64,000 bases of DNA from Lasiosphaeris hirsuta (lineage: Eukaryota; Ascomycota; Sordariomycetes; Sordariales; Lasiosphaeriaceae): contig JAUKUA010000003.1 of assembly GCA_030549175.1 (NCBI GenBank), positions 2,046,001 to 2,110,000 of the forward strand, read 5' to 3'. Positions 10,574 through 22,453 of this stretch are shown here, one piece after another. The notes under the pieces were generated by a model. That model had not been told where the DNA came from. It ran no database searches and was given only the letters and a program-made list of their open reading frames with translations. Position 1 is the stretch's first letter. The number at the start of each line of letters is the position of its first letter. The position numbers and the translations under genes are program-made.

Positions 10574-13083
10574 TATTAGGTTGAGATAGGAGATTGTGGC
10601 GGTCTAGCGTTTGGCGCGCAACGAATGTACTGGTCCAACGACTTGGACAACGAAGCCAAAATTTCAGGCCCGCGAGAAAAGGAACGAGACGGCCGGCCCT
10701 GGTGACGGGCAGAGTGAGAGTAGGACTTTATCGCGAAGGGAACATGTCCGACGGGGTCCCGCCGGGAATCGCGATGAAGCGGCTCGTTCTTTAAGACGGG
10801 GCCCTGGACCTCGCAACGGCTGGAATCGCCGAAATATTTGTTTCTGACCTCTCATTATCCCAGATCCCAGGTGAAGGCCCCTGCGATTCGTATTTTCTCG
10901 GAGCTCGTGCAGCGCGGGTGGATAGAGGATGGAGGAAAGGGAACGCCACACCCGAGATGCAGTATTGCCAAGCGGCGCCAGCTAGCCAGAAAGCCATCGC
11001 CGGCGGCGTGATTGGCCTGCTTGGTCCAGCCCAGCGAGGCCGAGGTGAGCTATCCCCCAGAACTGCAAGGGCTCGTATAGTTAAGGATGACAAGGTGCTG
11101 AGGATGGCGGATTGTCAGGTCGTACCCTGTTTTGCAATCTTAGCTGTGTTGTCTGTGCAGCGCTTTATCCCTACCGTGTCAATCACTCAGGTTCGCATTC
11201 CGTGGGGTCCCTGTGCGACGCCACGGCATCACAAACTAAGCACGTAAAAGACATGAGAGATAAATCACAGCCTAAGGTATTCAGTAGTTATGTGGTTATG
11301 CTATATATATATGAGCCGAAACCCCCGGCGCGAAAATGATTTAACTTTGTCTTCTTCCCCCGCATTGAATACCTAGGTAGGCAATTGGGTGCCGGAAACT
11401 TGGAAGTGCAATGGTAACACGAAGCTCCCCGCTCCACCTGCAGACTTCAGCTTGGGGGAGCTATGGGCTCTTCTGAAGCTGTACCTAGCTTTCGAAGATG
11501 AAACGATTCTCAATCACGCAAAATTCAATGGATACCTCTCGATCGCTCTACATCACATAATTGGTTTTTAATTTGGAAAGTGAGGGGTGCTCTTCGTCAT
11601 ACATCGTGTCGTTCAAGATCTCCGATTGCCGATCTCGGCAGGCAGAGCCTATCTCGGTGGCGTCCCCTAACCCGGGTTTCAATCATCATCATTGCTCCAC
11701 AATCAGCCTCAGCAGGGCTGGTCTTGGCAGCTGTCTCACTCCAACAACAGCCCATTCGACACTGACCGCGGCTGACATGTAATCGTTAGCTGTGGGATTG
11801 CATTCCCTAAACATTCCTTTCTTAGATCAAGCCCATTTTTTTTTCTTCTTTTATATATATATATATATATTTAAAGCTTGACCGGATTACTCAAATTTCC
11901 AGGTGTTAGAGCTTGCAGCTTGGTGCGACGTTTTCTGAAAATCCCGCGACAGCCTCGGCAGCTCCTGTTCCCACTGGTTATTCGGGAATTTTAAAAAGTC
12001 ATGCCGCGGTAGAGTCAAGTCCGTGCAGCAAGAGAGTCGGCTTAATGAGCGGGCCAGGGTAGCCTATACAGCATGGAAGCTTCCAGGTTTTCTAGGCAGG
12101 TTTCTAGTGTGGAATTTCATCAGCGAAAAAAATGCTCACGGACCGGAGTGGTCTGATCACCCAATAATGATCATTTTACTAGTCTCAGCCCGCATATATC
12201 GCTTCTATATACACAAGAATCCGTGAGGTGAAGTAAATCCCCGAGGACTCTATTCGCAGCCTGCGGTTATCATTGACTCGAGGTTGTCACGCTATTGTCC
12301 CCGCAGGGGAAAGAAAAAAGAAAAAAAGAAAAAGAGAACTACCCCCCCCAGGGAGTCGTTATGTTAACCGATACACCAGAGGGGTTCATACGATTAGTTC
12401 CTGTTGGGAAGAAACAGCTCATAACCGGCTAATAAGATCGTCATCTGTGTGGGTTGGGAAGGAGCACCCCCCGGCCGTTTGTTCAAACACCGCAACACTG
12501 TAGGTTGTCTTCAGGTCACTAACCGAGTGGTACTGTAGTTCTTCGAGCTGCTATTCGATAGCTCTAGATGTGCCACAGTCTACCTCGACTGGGCAGCAAT
12601 CAAGGCGTTGATACCCCGCTAGTCACCCATGTGTCTAGGTAGGTACTGGTGTTTATTCAATTCGCCAGATGACTGGCACTTGGACTCTCCAGTGTCAAGT
12701 GAACGGCCCTGGCTAGCACTGTAGCTTGGCGAAGCTGGTGACACACAGCATGCTGTGTGAACACAGGAACGCCGCATCCTTGTATCACGAGGGATATCGG
12801 TCAGAATTGATAACTTCAAGCTCTTAACTAGCGGGGCCAGCAGTGAGATTCCAATAATAGGAGAGGGATATCCAATGCCGCAGGTCTACCGCGTTTTCCT
12901 CCGTGACCTATCTCAATCTCATACAACCCCAATCGTGTTCTTGAGTTAGTGTGGTGATAGAGGCTACCTTATCCTGGATACCCTGGCAATGGCGGACTTC
13001 ACAATAGCGATGCAGGTAACTTGGTGGTGCTGAAAGCCCCGTGTAAGAGAAATCAACACGGCAACCGGCAGTTTGCAGGTGTC
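10574..13083. other. Intergenic, no supported gene
   Basis: This is the upstream flank of the peroxidase gene. It holds a partial palindrome copy at 11370-11381, a TA microsatellite at 11852-11870 after an oligo-T tract, and an A/G-rich tract near 12306-12338. No ORF resembles a protein family. Confidence 0.6.
11852..11870. repeat. (TA)n microsatellite
   Basis: An alternating TA tract of 19 bases follows a T-rich stretch (11836-11851). It is simple sequence in non-coding DNA. Confidence 0.85.
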
Positions 13084-13540
13084 CTATTCGCACAAAATTG
13101 ACTTACTATCAACATAAGTCCAAGCCCCTGATTTGTCAGTCGCTCCAATAAGGCAGGTTTTGTTGTCTTGGACGGACAACTGTCGGTGGCCGAAAGTTGC
13201 ATTTGGATGGTTTTGGAGTTTTCGTTCGACCAAGGTCAGCCACTCAATCCATGAACATAGCGCATCCATAAAGGAATAAGGTACCCTATAAACAGCCTTA
13301 CCATTGACGTATACCTGACCCTTGATGGCCTGAATATGGCGAGGAAGGCTCTGGGGAGTTGCGTGTCTTGCACTGCCGCTGTGGCGTTGTATTTGTGGAC
13401 GTTGAAATCCTGACCAATCAGACGGTCGCATGGCGCTGTTGGAGAGAGGACCCTGAATGGGCTGTGATGTCACCCGAGACCCCGCGATTGGATCCTGGGG
13501 ATGATCGTTGGGCAACAACTCGTCATCCGATGGCGCAGCA
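13084..13540 (-). CDS. Hypothetical ORF, unrecognised
   Basis: An open frame of roughly 150 codons without a known domain. It has a polar, Gln/Pro/Ser-rich first half. The second half looks more protein-like, with VYVNGKAVYRVPY, FMDALCSWIEWL and a Cys in NKTCLIGATD. No good ATG opens it: the frame begins upstream of a TTG, so an upstream exon would be needed. A GTAAGT follows the codons for TYVD near the 3' end, so a further exon to about 12908 is possible, but the nearest acceptor would give a 23-base intron, which is too short. It lies in the gap before the divergent MARVEL-like gene. It may be an orphan gene, a remnant or chance. Confidence 0.2.
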
Positions 13541-13813
13541 ACCTGGGGGCTTTACACTAGGTAAGATCTGACAAGATCCCAAAACATGGCCCGCAAAATG
13601 CGACTAGCAACGGCGAATGAGTGCCCATCCTGGAGTCTTGACTTTTGACAAGCCCTTCCATCCTGTCGGGACCTGACGCTTTAAGGATGTCCTGATCCCG
13701 CTCCCGCTCTGCATGCAGCCGTTCGTTTCTTTCAATCTCCTCTCCTCCTTTCGGCGATCCCACGACAGCCTGGCCCATCAACTCCCAACTACTGACCGCT
13801 GATCACCACTGCC

Positions 13814-14755
13814 ATGGGTGCCCGCTCGGGCACGGCGCTCAAGGGCCTACACCTCTTCCTCCGCGGCGTACAATTCCTCTGCGCAACCATCACCCTCGCC
13901 CTCTTCGCCTACTTCCTCGCAACCATCTCAAGCCATGGTCTCCCGACGCCCGACTGGGTTCCCGCCGTTCTCGGCATCTCGGGCGTAGCCCTCTTCTACA
14001 CGGCCCTCTCCGGCCTTGTCGTCTGCCGCATCGGCGCCGCCCGGCATCCCTTCACCTCACTCCTAACCTTGGTCCTAGACGCCGCCTTCACCGGGGCCTT
14101 CATCTACGTCGCCGCCACCAACAAGGCGGGCTCGGGGTCCTGCACCGGGACTAGCATCAGCACGCCATTCGGCACCGGCGATGCCGCCAAGACCCCGACG
14201 GATGGCCTTCCCACCTTCCGCCAAGCCTGCCAGATGCAGTCGGCGTGCCTGGCAGCCGCCGTCATCGCCCTCTTCTTCTTCGTCTTCTCCATCCTGACCG
14301 AGCTCGCGTCCATCCGGCACACGCGCAAGCAGCGGCGCGCGCTCGCCGTGGGAATCAATCCCATCTCCCCCGGCGGCGATCCCCTCGCGCCCCCGCCGAA
14401 GCGCGGGTTTTTCGGGAGGCTGTTTGGTGGCCGTAACAAGCGCCGTGACACCGGCCTTACCATAAGCCCGAATCCGAATGCGCTGCCCCAGCACGCGCAA
14501 CCAGATGATGTGCGCGAGAGCTATGCGACGGACCGTACGAGGGTGGGCACCGCGAATGTAAATGATGCGCACAAGTACGAGAGCCTGGGGTATGGTGGGC
14601 ATGATATGAGTGATGATGTTGGGGGGAGGGGCCATGGGGACATGGGTGTTGCAGGGACGGGATATGGGCGGGGGAGGGGAAGGGACGATGTCTCACTGGC
14701 GCAATATCCCGCTGCGAACTACCGCTATGATGATGGTGTTTATGACCGGGCGTAG
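13814..14755 (+). CDS. MARVEL-like four-transmembrane protein
   Basis: A single-exon gene of 313 codons. Four hydrophobic helices lie at about residues 18-38, 47-69, 79-101 and 143-166, with a Gly/Ser/Thr/Cys-containing loop (CTGTSIST) before the fourth. This spacing fits the fungal MARVEL-domain family, which sits in the plasma membrane or vesicle membranes. The last 145 residues are a hydrophilic tail: a Lys/Arg-rich stretch (PPKRGFFGRLFGGRNKRR), then a Gly/Tyr/Asp-rich end, likely cytosolic. The family assignment rests on topology, not on a catalytic motif, and function is unknown. ATG at 13814 is preceded by CTGCC, and no other Met lies close upstream in frame. Confidence 0.75.
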   Translation: MGARSGTALKGLHLFLRGVQFLCATITLALFAYFLATISSHGLPTPDWVPAVLGISGVALFYTALSGLVVCRIGAARHPFTSLLTLVLDAAFTGAFIYVAATNKAGSGSCTGTSISTPFGTGDAAKTPTDGLPTFRQACQMQSACLAAAVIALFFFVFSILTELASIRHTRKQRRALAVGINPISPGGDPLAPPPKRGFFGRLFGGRNKRRDTGLTISPNPNALPQHAQPDDVRESYATDRTRVGTANVNDAHKYESLGYGGHDMSDDVGGRGHGDMGVAGTGYGRGRGRDDVSLAQYPAANYRYDDGVYDRA

Positions 14756-15034
14756 CCCCTGGTGAAGTGGCTTCTGTTGCGTGCGAGTGTTTGGGATGAT
14801 ACCTAGAATGTAATTATCGGCGCATCTGTGTATTGGGAATGAGGAATAGCTGTATTTGAGCGTGGTACATAGCATGATTAGAAAACATGATCGAATGAAC
14901 GAGGTCTTATCACCTCGTAATACGTTACGTATGGCTATGGTGTTCGCTAAGCAATGATACCAACTCGGCCGATTCTACAAAAACCAGATCCCACCGCTTG
15001 TGGCCCTTCCCGGGTAACCCTATTTCCCCTTCGC

Positions 15035-18000
15035 TCACCACCCACCATCATGTTCCCAATCCAACCTAACCGAAGCATCATCGCCTTCGACCTCAGCCCA
15101 GTTCAAATCTATCTTATCTAGCTCCCTGACGAAGAAATCCTGCTCCTCCCTCAGGGCAGCTCGCACCTCGGCCGCCATCTTATCTGGGTACTTCCTCATG
15201 TTGAACCAATGCGTCAGACTTCGCAGGGCCTGCTCGAGCGGCAAGGCCTCCTCGACCTCGGCATCGACATCGGACCCCGCGAGCCACTCATCGCGGAGCT
15301 CAGGTCGACAGTGCAGATACACGGCAGTGATGACGCGCATGTTGCTCTGGCGCCACTTACGGCCACAATACGGCACTTGGTTCTTGAATAACTTGAGGGT
15401 GTACAGACGGAGCTCCTGCTGCGGGACCTTCAGCGACTTGCGCAATATGCCTGACGACTTGTACTGCACCATCAGCAGGTTCCGATGCGCTTTGTGCTTG
15501 CAGATCTTCTGCATGACGCGCAGATAGTTGATCAGTGCAAAGAAATTCCGCCGTGAAAAATCGGTAATGGGCTCTTTAGGAAGCGGGTTCACTGGGTACC
15601 CGAGCTCATCGACTTCGGGACGGGACACCGACGGCGGCGATGTCGCCCCCACGCCCGCCGGGACATTGGGCGGCGATGAGCTTTGTGGGATGTCGGATTC
15701 GGTTGGCGACCGTCGACGCTTAATCGGCGGTGGTGCGGCTTCGTCCTCGCTGTCATCTTCGAACTCTGTTGATGTCGGGTTGGGAATTCCACCGGGGGGG
15801 ATTACGCCAGCCCGGGAACCGCAGAAATAGAAGAAGCTGCCGAAAACCGTCAGTGGATATCCAGGTTGGAGCAGGAGAAACTACATGCCTCTGCTCAATG
15901 CGGTCGGTTTTACTCTCCACCACTTGCTGAATATCGTGCAAGGCGAACAACTTAAGTACCAGCGGGAGGTAGTTAGAATCTAGTAGTAGCTGGGTCATGT
16001 ACTCGAACTTGAGGACATCTAGATTGACTTTGTGAGCAGTGCAAATAGGAGGGAGGAAACATCGAGGAATAACTCACGCGATATTTTCAGCCACTTCAAC
16101 AGAAGGATCATGATTCCGGTGACAGCTTTGGCTCCGATCTCCCTACTTCTCGCCTCATCTACATCGCTGTCCGACGGAGAGGCTAAATCGTCCTTGCCGG
16201 TACCATTAAGACCGCTAGGCGCATCCTGCGGTCTTCCCTGCGGTGGCCCACCATTCATGCGTCCATTATTCTGACCCGGAGGGGGAGGTTGCTGCTGCCC
16301 GTTCTGACCAGGTGGTATCAAGTTGCTAGCGATCGCTACTATGGCCTTTAGCAGGACAATAACTAATGACTGGAGATGTGGCAGTGCCTCTTTCTACAGA
16401 CCTAGTTAGCAGTGTTCTGTGCAGCAGAATGATCTTCTCAAGGAGACCTACGTAGAACTCTTCCACAGCGTCAAGGCGCTCCTTCGTCCGCTGGTTGATC
16501 CTCCTGGGACCATAATCAACCTCCGCGTCCGAATCCTTCTTTTCTTCCTCGCCACTCGTTGGCTTGAGTAGCCCCAGTTCTTCCTTTTCTTCAAGCGTAA
16601 GTGATGATAAATCAAGCTCATCAACGATATCATCGTCAGCCCCGTCCCAGCCGCGCTCGAACTTGAGGAACTTCTCCCGCTCGTCCCACAGCTGCCGCAT
16701 AGTACGCGTCATCCGTACTCGCTTGGAGAACAGCTCGCCAGCCTCGAGGATCGAGGCGGGGACATCACTACCCTCCCACCTTCTCCCTACTAGCAGGTCT
16801 TGCAGCCCGGCGCCACCCTTGCCCCCAGCGCTGTTGCTCGTAGCATCCAACGGTGGGTACATGAAGGGAAAATTTTGGTTAGTTTGGTAGTTTTGCTTCT
16901 TGCCGCCCTTACCACCGACACCAGGGCTCGGCGGGGGTGATGGGGCGGGTGTCGCGATATGGACTGGCTGGTGGAGGATAGAGGCGCCGCCGCTTTGGCC
17001 GGAAGGGCCCGGGAGGATGCCGTTTGCGGTATTGCTCCTCGTGGGCTGGTGATGTAGTTGTGGAAGGAGAGATGTCTGCTCTGCTTCCAAGGGTATTACT
17101 GGCCGGGGAGGGATGTAGGCGGGATATTTGGAGGTGATTTCTTGGCGGAATACGTGATAATCGAGAGGGGATGCTGTGATTGTTTCCTTTTCCTTGTCGT
17201 CCCCCTGTGACTCGCTTACGGCTCTTTTGGTCTCTGCAATATCTTTGGACCCTCCGAAGACAACCAGAATCGACTTCCAGAAAAGGAGGAAGACCTAAGC
17301 TCGTCAACACAAGCCCTGTGGCTGCAATGGTCCACCCAGTGCTTACCTGAGTCTGTGGAAGGACGTAAGCGTCGTCCCACCTCAGCTTTGCTGTGGCGTG
17401 AAGCATGAAGTAGACGAGGTTTGGGTTGAGGGCAACTGAATGGATAAGTTAGCAAATTGCCGTCTGATTTGCAGCAGGTTTTCCATACGCAATTCTTGCT
17501 GGACCGATTCCATCTCATCTGGATCGTCGAGAACCTCCTGCATCGCTATATACATGATGGTCATCAGATGTATCAACTCTTCGGCTTGCAGCTGAAGATT
17601 TTGAGGAAGCTCGTCAGACCTGGCCCGAGTTAGCACCGCAACATCAATATATCTTTAGGAAACGTACCAGAACGGCTCAAACGCATCCCTCAGTGCGCCC
17701 CAAACAATCGGTATACCGCCGCAGTCAGAGAGCAACTGGACCCCATCTTTCATCGCATCCATCTGCACCTTGGTAGCAGCCGACTTGACCTTGGCATCGG
17801 CGACGCTCGGCAGCGTGGCATTCCTTACCGTCTCGGTCCACCTACCCAGCACCAAATAAACCAGCGTCCCAACCGCCTCGCCCCTGGCGGCCCTCTCCTT
17901 CGCCCTCACGCCATCCAGCGCCGCCTTGACAAAGCCGCGCCTCGCCGCCGCGTCCACATCCTCCCAGTCCTCCTCCGTAAACGCCTTGCCCCAGGCACTG

Positions 18001-18454
18001 TGGAACGCCCTGTTGGCCGCGTTCAGCCGCACCCACTGCCAGAAGTTGTACATGAACCACTCGTCAATCTCCTCCTCGATGGGCCCCGTGTCGGCGTACA
18101 CGTAGTCGTACGCGATGGGCTCGGTGCGCGGGAACTCGGCCACGATGCGTCGCAGCTGCGCCAGGGACAGCGAGTCGGGCGGGTTCTGTCCCGCTGCGTT
18201 CGGGGACCCTGGCCAGGATGGCCCGGCGGGGGGGGCGCCATGGGTGGGTTGCCAGCGGGTGGTGGCGGCGCGAAAAACGGCGGCGGCGGTACCGCGGGCG
18301 GAGGGGGCTGTGGCGCACGCGGGAGCGGGGGGCGGACTGCAGCGTCCGAAGGAGCGGGCCCGACGTCTTCGATGTTGGTGTCGGCCGGGCCGGAGGGCTT
18401 GGGGGTCGCGGCGCTGCCGTCGCTGGCCGCCCGGGAGGACCATAGCGAGTTCAT
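15035..18454 (-). CDS. ham-2: HAM-2/PRO22/Far11 STRIPAK subunit
   Basis: Subunit of the striatin-interacting phosphatase and kinase (STRIPAK) complex; homologues act in hyphal fusion and fruiting-body development in Neurospora and Sordaria and in pheromone arrest in yeast. Exons: 18454-17668, 17619-17489, 17435-17347, 17294-16452, 16393-16078, 16018-15889 and 15836-15035. The N1221 domain begins at LAQLRRIVAEFPRTEP. The C-terminal DUF3402 region includes LRLYTLKLFKNQVPYCGRKW. The first 80 residues are Pro-rich. Two readings of the N-terminus are possible. The ATG at 18454 gives a natural-looking leader but needs one extra base between 18202 and 18235 (G4 or G8 runs), for 1032 residues. The ATG at 18443 is open without correction (1028 residues) but yields an Arg-rich, shadow-like leader. 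The intron at 15888-15837 fits only as a GC-AG intron. The rest is confident. Confidence 0.92.
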
Positions 18455-18994
18455 GGTGGGAGCTTGGGGGCGGGAGGTTTGGCGGGGCAGAGCTCGAGTT
18501 CTCGGTTGTTTTAAACGTTTGGAGTGGGACTGTGCAATAAACTCATTTTTTTTTATTTAATATTTCGGCAGAGACTGGGAGTCTATTGCTATTGGCGCGT
18601 TGGTATCTTCTAGTGGATGGAGAATAGACGTCGTGATGTTGCCGTCGCGCTGTAGCGTTTTGCGCAAAAGCTGTCTTCCTGGCCCTGGAAGTCCTGCCAG
18701 GCTTGCGTTTACCACAGCTTCGGGCGGTGAGGATAGTGGGATGGCCAAGCGCGATTGGCTGGCAGCGAAGTACCTGCAATTACCCTAACCCTCGTCGGTG
18801 AAAGGCATCTTAAAAAAAAGACTTGCTACGTTGTGGTACGCTGGAATGATGTAATGAGAGGTCAGTAGGAAAGCAGTTGATTCAGTTGGTTCTGCCATCT
18901 CCTTCATGCGTCAAGTTCCAGATTTATCACATCTGTAGAATTGTAGCATTGCAGGCCGAGATTGGTGTGCTATTCCGAGGCGCCGCTATCTTCC
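18455..18994. other. Intergenic, no supported gene
   Basis: Shared flank of HAM-2 (promoter side) and the DUF2011-type gene (3' side). A minus-strand frame at 18748-18557 of about 63 codons reads plausibly but starts with TTG and matches nothing I know, so it is not called. Confidence 0.55.
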
Positions 18995-19833
18995 TCACAG
19001 CTCAGCTCCGACATCACCCCCATCTCGCCTCAAAGCCATCCTCGCCTCCTTTTCCTTCTTCCTCCGCTTTAGTTTCTTCTCCCTGTTGAGGCGCTTCTTC
19101 TTTTCCCTGAGGTGCTCCTCTTTTGTCATCAACTGCTTAGCCTTTGTAGCAGCAGTCTCTTTTGCCGCCTTCTCCTTGATCCTCAGAGTTATCCTCCGCT
19201 TCTTTCCCGGCCGCTTTCTCCCTTGCGACTCTTCGGGCGCGCCTTCTCGCACAGCTATCCTCTCTCCGCTCTGCTTCCCCTTCCGGCGGTCTGCTGAAAT
19301 GGCGATCCTGGTGACCCTCCACGGTACTTCCAAACCCCATGCGCGCCGCTTTGACTCAGCTACAACATCGCTGCCGCTCACCGCCGAGAATTGTAACCTT
19401 GCTTTTTCTTCTGGTGCCAATTCCCCTCTCACGTAATGGGATATAGGCCGTTCCGAAATAGGCGGCCCTTGATGGGTTTCTTCAGCGGCAATAATGACTT
19501 TTTGGGAAGGGCCAGACGTGGAAAAGAGGCGGAACTCGAACTCTCCCTCGTCTTGTGGCTGATCATTGGCCTCATCGACCCCGTCAACGGCGGCATCATG
19601 CCCGACATTCCCAACCTCAATTGGGCCTAGTGAAAGCAGGTTAGAAAGGCGGGCATTCAGCTTGGCCCTGATTTCAGCTTTCCCTTCGTCATCGCCCTCT
19701 GGGCTAGAATGACGCTCAAATGCTGAGTCGTACAGATCCTGTCGCCTCACTCTGTGTCGCTCTCAGTTAGCATACTTGGGTGGAGCGGGGTTATTCTAGA
19801 GACTTACCGCTTTGAATCAGGCAGCTCGAACAT
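18995..19833 (-). CDS. DUF2011-type conserved fungal protein
   Basis: A 260-residue protein of unknown function. Exons 19833-19808 and 19751-18995 join across a 56-base GTAAGT-CAG intron with a TGCTAACT branch site. The spliced start MFELPDSKRVRRQDLYDS is the hallmark opening of the ascomycete DUF2011 family. The middle contains a conserved-looking block with FEFRLFST and HYVRGELAPEEKARLQFSAVSG. The last 90 residues are extremely Lys/Arg/Glu-rich and predicted to form a charged helix or coiled coil with likely nuclear or nucleolar targeting (for example RKRPGKKRRITLR). The charged tail suggests an RNA- or ribosome-biogenesis role, but that is inference only. Confidence 0.85.
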
Positions 19834-22167
19834 GGTTATATGATGGGCAACGCAAACAAGGTATCTCAGTGCTGGGCTTTGTCATGTCATGCGTAGGTAG
19901 GTTCATTTGAGGCTGGGACTAGTGATAAGCCCGAATTGCTTGGCTCAGTGGAGATTCAGCACTGACTTTAGATCGTCGACAGACCCAAAAATTTCAGTAG
20001 CACGCCACACTTGCGCCACACTTACTCAACATCATGAAGATGCATCAGGATGTATGCCATACAGTGTAAACAAACCCAGAAAAAAATTTGTATTGCAGCC
20101 CTGGCTTTAGCCTTGAACCCAAACTCCTGCCTCTTTGCCATATTTCATTATTTGAAGGGCAGTTGAAGTCATATCTAGGACCCACTTTTTGGTGGTCATT
20201 GTGGATTGGGGGATTCCTTTCCCGAACCCAGACCGATGATGGGAAGTAGTAGAGATGAATTCGAGGTCGTCAGGGGGAGGGGTTAAGTTACTTAAGTTGG
20301 AAAAGGTAGTAGTCAATTGATTGCTAGGAATATGGCTTAAGTCGTAAAGTCCGAATTCAAAGCAGGGGATTGATAGGTACCTACCTGGTAAGCAAATGCC
20401 ACATATATGCCAAAGTACCACTGAACCCACCACTGAAAGTGCAGAACATGAATTGAATGGAAGGTATGGACTTTACTCGCGCGACCGCCCCTTCCTTCAG
20501 AACGCCAGCCCACACCGTTCCTGCTGTTATACTTATCTTGTGGGCCTCCTTCGAACTCGGCCGCTTTGGGGCAAGGTCCTCGCTGCGACCAATGGCGGTA
20601 ATGAGTGCTGATTCGCATCTCACTCGGGGAATGACGGAGGAATGCCCATGACGACGCCGACTCGGACACATCAGCCATTCGAAATGGTATTTCAACCATA
20701 GTGAATCATTCTAATGCCATCCCGTTTGCTGAACTAGATCCAGTCTAGGAGCCTACCACCAAATTGTGACACATTCAACTTCTGTTTCCGGTCTCCCAAA
20801 TACTCAACTGGGTTCATTTCTTAAACGGTCACAAGTTCGTGGTTGAGTGATTGCTATACTTTTTCAAACCCCGCCGGCATCTCGTAGCAAGCACATATCA
20901 CTAGACTTCCGATCATGAAATGAGCCTTCAACACCATGTTTGCAGATGGTCAACCAGGCCAAGCTACAGCAATGGTAGGAGGGAAAGAACTGGAGGATGG
21001 TGGGTCACGGGTGAGCGACTGGAGAACAAGGGAGACCTACTTCTTATTGGGATGTCAGGGGACAGTGTCTGGCCGATGGAATAAACATTCGAAGTCCAAG
21101 CCAGGAACGCGAGAGATGGGTGAAATCCCTCAGATATGGAATTGTGAGTGTTTGGGAATTTGTCAATGTAGGTAAACAGGTTGCTGCTAGGGTACTAGTG
21201 TGGGATGATAAGCTTTCAAGTTCCATCAACACCTTGCTTCCGCTGTTTCGTAAAAACATGGTCGTTATTTCTTCTTCGTAAACGTATATTATGCTGCCCC
21301 CCCTTCTCCTCTCCAAAACCGAGCCGCAAGTGAACCGATGAGACTCAAGCCCCCCTAGAGTTTTCACCCCCAGGGCCAACGCAAAACTCTACACCTCATG
21401 TAGTAAACACAGCCAAAGAAGGTATTTCCATAAATATTTCGAGCGCAAATCTGGCAACAGTGAGAGTGGTATCGATCCAAAAACAGGTAAAAGCAAAATG
21501 CCACCAGGTATTTATGCTTTCCGCAGTTGCGCAACAAGAAAGCCCTCGGAGAAAAAACTACCGAATGGGTAGAAGACAAGACAAACAAGAAGCCACACGA
21601 AGCCGCCCTCCCATGTAAAACAAAAGGGTATTTCCGCGCCCGAAACCGCCGGCAAAAGGCTTGCTGAGGTAGATTGAGACATGCCGCTTTTCCTCCCACT
21701 GCTTCCGTTATGGCGCTCCTTCCCCCTCCTTGCCGGCCGTGACAATGGAGGGAGGAGGCGATGTGTAGAGCAAAGTAAGTAAATAGACAAGGCAATTGGT
21801 GGGGGAAGGTAGGGTGCCCCTATCCCTAATCGAAACAATGAAAAAGCTCGCGAAATAATGTACAGAGAGGTCGGGACTTCGTCATGTTTTTTTTTGAGGG
21901 GGTATAGCAGCAAAAGAATTCTATCCATCATATATTTTCCCCCCTTTCACTCTTCTCCGTTCGCGTGTGTATGCACAATCCGACATGCGGCCGGCGGAAC
22001 CAAGAGCAATATAGGTGGGAGTCGTTCGAAATTTGAGCCGGGACGGATGGACGAACGCACGGGAGCGGCGGCGACAATTGCCATAAAACCCGGCAACCCG
22101 ATACATCCGGGTGTCTATCCTGTCATCCCATACCACCCCTGTAATATCCATCGTATTATCATCCCTC
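19834..22167. other. Intergenic, no supported gene
   Basis: Flank between the DUF2011-type gene start and the 3' end of the VIB-1-like gene. A TAGGTACCTACCT element sits at 20374-20386 and a GTAGGTAGGT element at 19893-19902. Part of the 21300-22167 stretch is probably the 3' untranslated region of the VIB-1-like gene. No protein family is recognisable. Confidence 0.55.
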
Positions 22168-22420
22168 TCACGTCGCATTCCACGCATAATAAGGCGGCGG
22201 CGGCGCCTGCCCATGGCCATGGTGCGAATGCACCTCAGGTCCCTTAGCGCCAGGATACGCGTAAGCCCTGTCGGCGCCGCCCCCGGTGCTGTACCCACCA
22301 CCACCTCCAGGCGCCTCGCCTGCCGTCGTCGTCCATGACTGCGACGGAGGGAAGTAATCCCGCGGCGGCCCGCTCGCGCTACCCCCGGCCGACACGGACA
22401 CGCTACTCCCCGCCGCGCCG

Positions 22421-22453
<33 letters not shown>

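Noticed and set aside
14075..14635. 186-codon minus-strand ORF
   Set aside because: It is antisense to the MARVEL-like gene and has low-complexity Gly/Glu/Arg content.
18557..18748. 63-codon minus-strand ORF between HAM-2 and the DUF2011-type gene
   Set aside because: It has no ATG start and no recognised family, so it stays as a note in the intergenic entry.
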